Source of the DNA: Candidatus Bathyarchaeota archaeon | Lineage (GTDB): Archaea > Thermoproteota > Bathyarchaeia > Bathyarchaeales > Bathycorpusculaceae | Length of the DNA: 12,860 nucleotides | Direction of reading: 5' to 3' | Assembly: GCA_030673805.1 (NCBI GenBank) | Contig: DAOVIH010000031.1 | Coordinates: 1-12,860, forward strand | Shown: piece after piece, positions 5,895-11,886 of the stretch | Numbering within the stretch: position 1 is the stretch's first letter | Layout of the letters: each line of letters begins with the position of its first letter | The notes under the pieces: generated by a model | Seen by the model: the letters and a program-made list of their open reading frames with translations, nothing else | Told to the model about the DNA's origin: nothing | The model's database searches: none | Position numbers and translations under genes: made by a program

Positions 5895-8681
5895 ATGAAA
5901 AGCTTCCCCAAGAAAACCTTTGCAGTAACTGCGGTATTATCAGCAGTGTTAATGGTGTTAGCTGTTTTTGGCACCGGTTTGGCCTACGACGGTGAGGTTG
6001 TGGGCTTTGTTGGAGATGATTATTTGCTTCAGTATGAGTGGCCCCAGCTTCATGGTGACCCAAGTTTCACACGTTTCTCGGAAGGTCCAGGCCCTGAGGC
6101 TCCTGATATCATGTGGAAGACCAATATAACCGGAATTCAAAGCTACTTGGCAGCTTTTAATGGTAAAGTCTTCGTAACAACGGCCACTGAGGTTGTCGCT
6201 CTGAACAAGGACACCGGCAACACAATATGGAGGAAGACTGTTCAAGAACCCGAAAGATGGCCCGCTGTTTACAAGATTGATGAATCTCACATGGTTATGG
6301 GAAAGAATTGTCTGGATATTGAAACAGGAGAGGTTATTTGGGTTAGTGATGAGTTCTCCGCGAGGGTTGCTTATTGGGCTGAGGGCGTTTACAGTCCAGA
6401 AGAAAAAAAGTTTTACGGAATGGTTGACTCTTTTCTCCAATCTTGGGATTTTTCTGATCCTACTAAACCACCTGAATTGGCATGGGAGACCTTTGTTCAA
6501 GGTGGGGGGTCATCAGGATCTGGAGTGCAATACGGAGATGGAAAAGTGTTTCCCGGCTCATTTGACAATCACCAAGTAGCCATCGACGCGAAAACAGGCA
6601 AAGTCTTGTGGGATACAAAAACCAAAGGATCGATGATTTTCTCTGGATCCTACTACGATGGCAAGTTCTTTAGAGCCGGCGAACACGACAACACTTTCTA
6701 CTGTTTCAACGCTGAAAACGGCGACACCTTATGGACTTACAATCCTGGAACCCAGTTTGGATACTGGGTAAGTGGCTGCGCAGTAGCCTACGACATGGTT
6801 TACGAACTGAATAAGGATGGTAATCTCTATGCATTAGATGCTTATTCAGGGGAAGTAGTATGGAAATATGCGGGACCGGGTTACTTGTTCTGGCCAGGGT
6901 GGCCTGTAGTGGCTGATGGCAAAGTCTACGCTACAACTGGACAGGCAGCTTCAAGTGATCCTATTACTGGTGAATACAGTGAATCCGAATTTGTCTGTCT
7001 TGATGCTTATTCTGGAAAGGTTGTTTGGAGCCTGCCCATCGAAGCTTATCCTCCCCGAGAGTCGGTGGCAATTGCCTATGGGAACCTGTATCTCATTCCG
7101 GGCTACATCAAAGAGAACACAATGAACAGTTACATAACCCTTGATCAAGTGTGGGCTATTGGGACTAGAGACTGGGGTATGTGGCGGGGCGACCTAGCAA
7201 ATACTGCTAATGGCCAGTCAGGTCCCAAGAGTTTGAATCTTAACTGGGCTTTTCCCACGGAAGGCGCAGTGATTTCTTCACCAAGTGTTGTAGATGGAAG
7301 AGTATATGTTGGTTCACAAGACCAAAACATCTACTGTCTAGATGCTAAACGTGGCTATTTGATTTGGAAATTTCACGTTGGCTCGCCCATTAAGTCATCC
7401 CCAGCTGTTGTTGACGGCAAAGTTTATTCAGGATCCGACGGAGGCTTTGTTTACTGCCTAGACGCTGATAGTGGCGAATTGGTCTGGAAAAAGGATGTAG
7501 GGGGCTATCTCCAAGCCCATTTTGACTCCGTAGCCACCTTAACGTCTTCACCTAAAGTTGCAGATGGAAAGCTGTACGTGGGTTCTTTGGATACTAACCT
7601 GTATTGTTTAAACGCTGAAAGTGGAGAGTATTCTTGGAAGTTTAACACCCAAGGGTACATTACTTCGTCCCCTGCTGTAGCCGACGGATCTGTCTACATT
7701 ACATCCCAAGAACCAGAATCGGCAGCTCTCTACAAATTAAACTCTGAAAGCGGAGACTTAGTTTGGAAGCTTGAGGTCCCATACAAACTGAAGCAAGAGC
7801 GGGGAACCGACATTCATTCATCACCTGTAGTTGCAGGTGGGATGATCTTCATATCCTCAAACAAGGACGAATACTATGGGGTAAACGCTACCACAGGCTT
7901 GGTAGAATGGACTTATCGAACTATTGAACAGGCAGAAAGCGGGTTTTTAGTTGCTTCACAAACCTATCATGCTGGAAGAGTGTTTCTTGTCGACCAGTTC
8001 TTCATATCCTGTGTTGACGCTAGGGATGGAGAGACCTTGTGGAAATCGTGGCTAGGTGGCGAGATATACGTCTCACCAGCATACGCTGATGGAAAACTCT
8101 ACGTCGCCTATGACAGACGGGGCGTTTTCGTACTCAACGCCACAGATGGAAGAAAGCTTTTCTGGCTCGAGGTGGATTCAAACTGCAGATCTTCCCCAAC
8201 CGTCTATGAAGGAAGAGTTTACATAGGCAATAATGACTGGAACATCTACTGCTTCTCCGAATTCCCCCCCCTTACGAGCCAAATCACTCTTGAAGTAGAT
8301 TCTGACAAAATCGAAAAAGACCAAGAAATTGCCGGTGTTGGCCAACTTACTCCTGAAATAGCCAAAGCTCCAATAAGTCTGGCTTTCTCAAAACCCGACG
8401 GAACTGTAGATCAGCTAGGGGTTGAAACCTACAAGCGGGGAGTTTTCAGCTTCAGCTACGAAGCAGGCATGATTGGCCAATGGAAGCTTACAGCTTCTTG
8501 GCAGTCCGATAAGGGATATTACAGTTCTGCCTCCAGCGAAGTTATCTCATTTGAGGTCACTGAAGCTTCATCTTCAGGAAACGAAGGAACATCTGGTCCA
8601 GCGGTTTATGTCTACTTTGTGATAATCATATTAGTGGTATCTGCCTTCGGATACCTGTATTTGAAGCGAATCAGAGCCTAA
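5895..8681 (+). CDS. Secreted, membrane-anchored double PQQ-like beta-propeller protein with Ig-like domain
   Basis: A 928-residue extracytoplasmic protein. A Sec signal peptide (1-30: KK, hydrophobic core, GLA cleavage motif) precedes two PQQ-like propellers. Both open with a related segment: HGDPSFTRFSEGPG (53-66) and RGDLANTANGQSGP (431-444). Blade motifs of the form DGKVYVGS...YCLDAxSGxxVWK recur about seven to eight times in the first propeller (80-425) and eight times in the second (450-790), pointing to tandem duplication. A beta-sandwich, Ig-like domain follows (about 795-890), then a Ser/Gly-rich linker and one C-terminal membrane helix (903-923) with a KRIRA cytoplasmic end. NxT sequons (N77 and two NAT in the second propeller) suggest glycosylation. 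No real quinone site can be read; most BamB-like archaeal homologues are probably binding scaffolds. GTGGAG five bases before the ATG supports the start. It lies between a B12 radical SAM gene and a glycosyltransferase, fitting a surface role. Confidence 0.93.
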   Translation: MKSFPKKTFAVTAVLSAVLMVLAVFGTGLAYDGEVVGFVGDDYLLQYEWPQLHGDPSFTRFSEGPGPEAPDIMWKTNITGIQSYLAAFNGKVFVTTATEVVALNKDTGNTIWRKTVQEPERWPAVYKIDESHMVMGKNCLDIETGEVIWVSDEFSARVAYWAEGVYSPEEKKFYGMVDSFLQSWDFSDPTKPPELAWETFVQGGGSSGSGVQYGDGKVFPGSFDNHQVAIDAKTGKVLWDTKTKGSMIFSGSYYDGKFFRAGEHDNTFYCFNAENGDTLWTYNPGTQFGYWVSGCAVAYDMVYELNKDGNLYALDAYSGEVVWKYAGPGYLFWPGWPVVADGKVYATTGQAASSDPITGEYSESEFVCLDAYSGKVVWSLPIEAYPPRESVAIAYGNLYLIPGYIKENTMNSYITLDQVWAIGTRDWGMWRGDLANTANGQSGPKSLNLNWAFPTEGAVISSPSVVDGRVYVGSQDQNIYCLDAKRGYLIWKFHVGSPIKSSPAVVDGKVYSGSDGGFVYCLDADSGELVWKKDVGGYLQAHFDSVATLTSSPKVADGKLYVGSLDTNLYCLNAESGEYSWKFNTQGYITSSPAVADGSVYITSQEPESAALYKLNSESGDLVWKLEVPYKLKQERGTDIHSSPVVAGGMIFISSNKDEYYGVNATTGLVEWTYRTIEQAESGFLVASQTYHAGRVFLVDQFFISCVDARDGETLWKSWLGGEIYVSPAYADGKLYVAYDRRGVFVLNATDGRKLFWLEVDSNCRSSPTVYEGRVYIGNNDWNIYCFSEFPPLTSQITLEVDSDKIEKDQEIAGVGQLTPEIAKAPISLAFSKPDGTVDQLGVETYKRGVFSFSYEAGMIGQWKLTASWQSDKGYYSSASSEVISFEVTEASSSGNEGTSGPAVYVYFVIIILVVSAFGYLYLKRIRA

Positions 8682-8757
8682 CAGTCTCATCTTTGCTCTT
8701 TCCTTAATCGTTTTGGTTATGCTCTTGTGGTAGAAAATTTTGGGAATAGACAAGAGA

Positions 8758-8764
8758 TTTATAC
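8758..8764 (+). promoter_or_regulatory. Putative TATA box of the glycosyltransferase gene
   Basis: TTTATAC in the 115-base gap. A start site near 8786 would leave about 11 leader bases before ATG 8797, or about 41 before ATG 8827. A small five-base hairpin, TCAAG/CTTGA (8770-8784), sits at the predicted start site. Confidence 0.4.
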
Positions 8765-8796
8765 GAGATTCAAGGGAAACTTGAGTATACCAATTT

Positions 8797-10011
8797 ATGA
8801 AGGGTTGTTTAAGGAAGCTTACTCTTATGCCACCACTTAGGTTAGCGGTTTTTAACACTCAACCGCCCCATCTGTACTTTGGGGGAGTGGAACGCCGAAT
8901 AATTGAAGTGGCGAAGAGAATCTCAAGAGATGTGGACACAAAGGTTTACAGTGGAACCAAAAAAGGATTTAACCAGCCTTTCAATCTTGATGGCTTGAGC
9001 GTGGTTCCTAGGTTTTCTACCGATCTAGTTTTCCCATTGGATAATTGGTTTTTCAACAGGAGCCTCGCAAAAACCTATGATGAAATTAAGGCTGACATTT
9101 TTGAAGCTCACACGGCTAGTGGGTATGGATTTCTGAGAGCCGCTAAGAAGCGGGGTACCCAAAAGCCCTTCATACAGACAATTCATGGTGTTCTTGCTGA
9201 CGAATACGTGCAGTCTCGATTGAGAGGGCCTAAAAGGATGCGGGATAAGCTGGCTAACTTCTTCATGCAGAGATTAGCCAAGATCGAAGAAAAATCGGCT
9301 AAAGAGGCAACTCTCATAGTTACAATTAGCAAGTATTCAGCCGAGAAGATCAAGCAGTTTTATGATGTGAACATGGATAAGGTGAGAATTGTACCAAACG
9401 GTGTTGACCCACAAAGGTTTAGACCCTTTGAGGATTGCACCAAAATAAAGAACAGAATTGGACTTGGCGACAAACAGTGTGTCTTGTTTGTTGGGAGCCT
9501 GATTCCTAGGAAGGGACTGCTATTTCTTGTTGAAGCAGCCAAGATCATCGTTAGAGAAAGAAGCGAAACCATGTTCGTAGTTGTTGGCGAAGGCCCCATG
9601 AAGAACCACGTAATGGCAGATCTTGACAAGATGAATCTTTCAAAGAACTTTTTTTTTCTAGATCATGTAAAGGAAGAAATGCTTGCCTCTTTGTATAGCT
9701 GTGCTGACGTGTTTGCTTTTCCTTCAATTCAAGAAGGCCAAGGAATCACTCTTTTGGAAGCCCAAGCATCTGCTACACCAGTGGTTTCCTTTAATCTGGG
9801 GGGCATAAAAGAAGCAGTGTTGAACAAACAGACCGGCTTGCTGGTTGAGCCAAGAAGTGAAGAGCTTGCCGAGGCAATTTTAAGTTTACTGTCAAACGAT
9901 GAGTTAAGGGAGAAAATGGGGACTAAAGGCCGAAGTTTTGTCTCAGAGAATCTCTCTTGGGCTTTGTGCGCCAAGAGAATGCTCAAAGTCTATCGTGAGG
10001 CATTGCAGTAG
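8797..10011 (+). CDS. GT4-family (GT-B fold) glycosyltransferase
   Basis: A 404-residue retaining glycosyltransferase of the GT4 type, cytoplasmic or peripherally membrane-bound, transferring a sugar from a nucleotide donor to a glycan or lipid acceptor. Family marks: glycine-rich FGGVERRI (28-35) at the start of the N-terminal Rossmann domain; IQTIHG (126-131); VPNGVD (199-204); FVGSLIPRKG (231-240), which opens the donor domain; VVVGEGP (261-267); and the EX7E motif at E313/E321 in EGQGITLLEA, followed by GGIKE and GLLVEP. Neither donor nor acceptor can be read. Start is uncertain: ATG 8797 gives ten extra basic and hydrophobic residues, while ATG 8827, with AAGGAAG at 8811-8817, begins MPPLRLAVFN, closer to where the first strand normally starts. 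It lies between the surface propeller gene and the second B12 radical SAM gene, so a role in surface glycan or glycolipid assembly is plausible. Confidence 0.93.
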   Translation: MKGCLRKLTLMPPLRLAVFNTQPPHLYFGGVERRIIEVAKRISRDVDTKVYSGTKKGFNQPFNLDGLSVVPRFSTDLVFPLDNWFFNRSLAKTYDEIKADIFEAHTASGYGFLRAAKKRGTQKPFIQTIHGVLADEYVQSRLRGPKRMRDKLANFFMQRLAKIEEKSAKEATLIVTISKYSAEKIKQFYDVNMDKVRIVPNGVDPQRFRPFEDCTKIKNRIGLGDKQCVLFVGSLIPRKGLLFLVEAAKIIVRERSETMFVVVGEGPMKNHVMADLDKMNLSKNFFFLDHVKEEMLASLYSCADVFAFPSIQEGQGITLLEAQASATPVVSFNLGGIKEAVLNKQTGLLVEPRSEELAEAILSLLSNDELREKMGTKGRSFVSENLSWALCAKRMLKVYREALQ

Positions 10012-10015
10012 GCCA

Positions 10016-10022
10016 TTTTTTT
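10016..10022 (+). terminator. U-tract terminator after the glycosyltransferase gene
   Basis: Seven T residues begin five bases after the stop codon, as in archaeal intrinsic termination. A hairpin follows at 10029-10049 (TGTG/CACA and GACA/TGTC with a two-base bulge). Confidence 0.5.
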
Positions 10023-10135
10023 GTTTCTTGTGGACAATCTGTCTTCACAGGGTGTAGGAAGAACGGATTTAAGCCCAGGAATACACCATACTTTCAAAAA
10101 ACAGAGTTGTGGACCTTTTTTAAGTTCTTACAGAA

Positions 10136-10144
10136 AAATATTTA
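10136..10144 (+). promoter_or_regulatory. TATA box of the second B12 radical SAM gene
   Basis: AAATATTTA is about 39 bases before the ATG at 10179. The start site would be near 10167 and the leader only about 12 bases, with GGTTAG directly against the ATG: a nearly leaderless message. TTTTTTAAG at 10115-10123 is a second candidate and would allow a longer leader. Confidence 0.5.
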
Positions 10145-10178
10145 TCATCTGCGAGTCTTCTTGAGTAGAACAGGTTAG

Positions 10179-11573
10179 ATGTCCTTGAAGATCACTCTAG
10201 TTAATCCTCCTTATCCAAAAACTGCTCATCAGCATCCCCCGTTCATCCCATTGAGTCTTGGTTATCTGGGTGCGGTTTGCGAGAAAGCCGGTTATGAAGT
10301 CAATGTGATTGATTGCCAAGCAGAATTCCTTGAGTTCTCAGAGTTTGAAGACATACTTAAGAAGAAACGTGTTGATGTCGTTGGAGTAACCTCTACGACT
10401 CTTACCTATAATTCCGCACTCAAGATTGCCAGTATAGCTAAGAAAGTTTTTCCTAACTGCACTACAATTCTGGGAGGTTGCCATGCAACTTTCTGGGATG
10501 AAAATGCACTCAAAGAGTGTCCTAGCCTAGATGTTATAGTTCGACGGGAAGGCGAGGCGACCTTTATTGAGCTTGTCCAAAAACTTAAGAAAAAGGAAAG
10601 TCTGAATGGAGTTAAAGGTATAACTTTTAGAGACACTGATGGAAGCAAGGTTCGAAACGAGGATAGACCTTTCGCTGAAAACCTTGACGATCTGCCCATT
10701 CCCGCTCATCACCTTCTTCCTCTCAAGTCTTTTAAGAGAGGAGGCAAAGTAATTTTTCCAGTAACGACAAGTAGGGGCTGCGTTTATTGGTGCGATTTTT
10801 GCACGGCTGTGAGAATGTTTGGAAAGAAATACCGCATGAGAAGCCCCAATAACGTAGTGGATGAGCTTGAGTTTCTAGTTAGCAAGTACGCCGCACGCCA
10901 ATTCACTTTTTATGATGACGCATTCACAGTAGATTCAAAAAGAACTGAGAAAATATGTGAGGAAATTAAGAGAAGAAAACTAAATATCCAGTGGGACTGC
11001 GAAACAAGAGTAGACATGGTTAACGAGACTCTACTTCAAAAAATGAAAGCCGCAGGCTGCATCGCCCTATGGTTCGGAGTTGAATCCGGCTCTCCTCGGA
11101 TTCTAAAGAAGATGCATAAAGGATTAAAAATTGAACAAACAAAGAAAGCTTTCAAAATGGTTCAAGACTTGGGGTTAATGACTGTCGCAAGTGTAGTTTT
11201 AGGTTTTCCTGGTGAAACAGAAGAGACAGCTTGGGAAACAATAAACTTCATTATTAAAGACCTAAAACCAACGGACATCGGCTTTTACGTGGCAACCCCT
11301 TATCCGGGCACTCCAATGTATGACTTAGTCAAAGAAAAAGGCTGGTTGAAGGTAACGGATTTTGATAAATACGACACGGCTACCCCCATCTTTGAAACAC
11401 CTTACTTAAGCATGGACAAACTCATGGAGATCCGCTATAAAGCTCATCAGAAATTCTACTTGCGACCAACCCACGTTATTAGAATGTTCGGAAAAGGAAG
11501 AATTTACGGCGTTTCCGCACTAAAAACTTCACTTGCCTACCTGCTTAGAGCCCTACATATTAGACTTTCTTGA
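10179..11573 (+). CDS. B12-binding domain radical SAM protein (second copy)
   Basis: A 464-residue paralogue of the protein at 4239-5693. The N-terminal cobalamin-binding-type domain (about 1-140) starts LVNPPYP and has PLSLGYLGA (24-32) and LGGCHAT (98-104). The radical SAM barrel has CxxxCxxC at C201, C205, C208 (RGCVYWCDFC), FYDDAFTVD (244-252), a WFGVESGS stretch, VLGFPGETEET and ATPYPGTPMYD. The DxHxxG ligand motif reads DCQAEF (45-50), so neither the His nor the final Gly is present. The C-terminal tail after about residue 390 (ETPYLSMDKL...KFYLRP...) resembles the end of the first copy (ETPDFTAGDL...), which suggests a shared subfamily, perhaps a shared type of substrate. Reaction type in the class is methyl transfer or radical rearrangement; the substrate is unknown. 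It lies directly downstream of the glycosyltransferase with its own TATA-like box. Confidence 0.92.
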   Translation: MSLKITLVNPPYPKTAHQHPPFIPLSLGYLGAVCEKAGYEVNVIDCQAEFLEFSEFEDILKKKRVDVVGVTSTTLTYNSALKIASIAKKVFPNCTTILGGCHATFWDENALKECPSLDVIVRREGEATFIELVQKLKKKESLNGVKGITFRDTDGSKVRNEDRPFAENLDDLPIPAHHLLPLKSFKRGGKVIFPVTTSRGCVYWCDFCTAVRMFGKKYRMRSPNNVVDELEFLVSKYAARQFTFYDDAFTVDSKRTEKICEEIKRRKLNIQWDCETRVDMVNETLLQKMKAAGCIALWFGVESGSPRILKKMHKGLKIEQTKKAFKMVQDLGLMTVASVVLGFPGETEETAWETINFIIKDLKPTDIGFYVATPYPGTPMYDLVKEKGWLKVTDFDKYDTATPIFETPYLSMDKLMEIRYKAHQKFYLRPTHVIRMFGKGRIYGVSALKTSLAYLLRALHIRLS

Positions 11574-11587
11574 GAAGCAGTTAACCG

Positions 11588-11616
11588 CCTAAAAATATGC
11601 TAATATCCCTTTTAGG
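11588..11616 (+). repeat. Inverted repeat, possible 3' hairpin of the second B12 radical SAM gene
   Basis: CCTAAAA (11588-11594) and TTTTAGG (11610-11616) are perfect reverse complements around a 15-base AT-rich loop, 15 bases after the stop. T-rich sequence follows (11630-11642). It may terminate or stabilise the transcript. Confidence 0.4.
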
Positions 11617-11710
11617 ATTGACCGTTCTTGGTTTTCTCTTCTAGTGGCGGTAGGGGGCTGTAAGTAAATAACGGATAAAATACATATTTAGCGTTACAAA
11701 ATGCCCTCCC

Positions 11711-11720
11711 TTTAAAAAAA
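11711..11720 (+). promoter_or_regulatory. TATA-like box upstream of the tRNA-like segment
   Basis: TTTAAAAAAA has its centre about 28 bases before 11743, which is the distance expected between an archaeal TATA box and the transcription start. Confidence 0.4.
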
Positions 11721-11742
11721 CACTCACGTAATCCTTCCTCTA

Positions 11743-11770
11743 GGGCTCGTAGTCTAGTACGGACAATACG
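11743..11770 (+). other. tRNA 5'-half-like segment, incomplete
   Basis: Aligned as tRNA positions 1-26: acceptor strand GGGCTCG, T8, A9, D-stem GTCT (11752-11755), A14, G15, a ten-base loop with G18 G19 (11761-11762), A21 and the return strand ATAC, then G26. Three of four D-stem pairs form; C12 faces T23. These are nearly all the invariant bases of a D arm. Past position 26 the fit fails: no five-base anticodon stem with a seven-base loop, no U33, and no T arm or matching CGAGCCC strand in the next 100 bases. It may be a decayed tRNA, a 5' fragment, a small RNA, or chance. Confidence 0.3.
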
Positions 11771-11774
11771 TTTA

Positions 11775-11806
11775 GTGGAGATTTCACCCGCATAACCCCC
11801 CCTTTT
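11775..11806 (+). terminator. Small hairpin, C run and T run after the tRNA-like segment
   Basis: GTGGA/TTCAC (11775-11779, 11783-11787) makes a five-base stem with a three-base loop. Seven C (11796-11802) and four T (11803-11806) follow. If the box at 11711 is active, this could end a transcript of about 60 bases. Confidence 0.2.
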
Positions 11807-11840
11807 CTCAAAAACAAGAATTAAATTTTAGTCCCAAACG

Positions 11841-11878
11841 TATAATTTGCAGAATCTTTAATTCCTTCGCTATAATTT
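11841..11878 (+). promoter_or_regulatory. Two TATAATTT octamers before the right-edge gene
   Basis: TATAATTT occurs at 11841-11848 and 11871-11878, thirty bases apart. The first fits as a TATA box with a start site near 11868. The second is too close to the ATG at 11887. CTTTAATT (11855-11862) would instead give a leaderless message. Confidence 0.35.
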
Positions 11879-11886
11879 ATTAGCAA

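Larger units (their letters stand above)
11574..11886. other. 313-base non-coding region with hairpins, TATA-like boxes and a tRNA-like segment
   Basis: No convincing ORF on either strand. In order it holds: an inverted repeat (11588-11616); an outer six-base inverted pair ACCGCC/GGCGGT (11584-11589, 11646-11651); a TAACG/CGTTA pair around an AT-rich core (near 11671-11697); a TATA-like box (11711-11720); the tRNA-like segment at 11743; a run of seven C then TTTT (11796-11806); and the octamer TATAATTT twice (11841, 11871) before the last gene. It is structurally busier than the other gaps. Confidence 0.6.

Noticed and set aside
5707..6063. 118-codon minus-strand frame across the leader of the propeller gene
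   Set aside because: It overlaps the strong TATA box and the coding start of a certain gene and shows no family features.
5958..6500. 180-codon open frame on the minus strand inside the propeller gene
   Set aside because: Antisense to well-formed propeller blades and the segment just after the signal peptide, with no family motif of its own.
8770..8784. TCAAG/CTTGA hairpin as a terminator or operator for the glycosyltransferase gene
   Set aside because: A five-base stem with no T run after it; expected by chance, so noted only with the TATA box.
9649..9657. Homopolymer runs inside genes (nine T here, eight C at 8264-8271, eight A at 2043-2050) as possible frameshifts
   Set aside because: The reading frame and family motifs continue unbroken on both sides of each run.
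10028..10114. Direct repeat TTGTGGAC at 10028-10035 and 10107-10114 as an attachment site or operator pair
   Set aside because: Eight bases twice in an AT-rich gap is within chance, and no mobile gene lies between.
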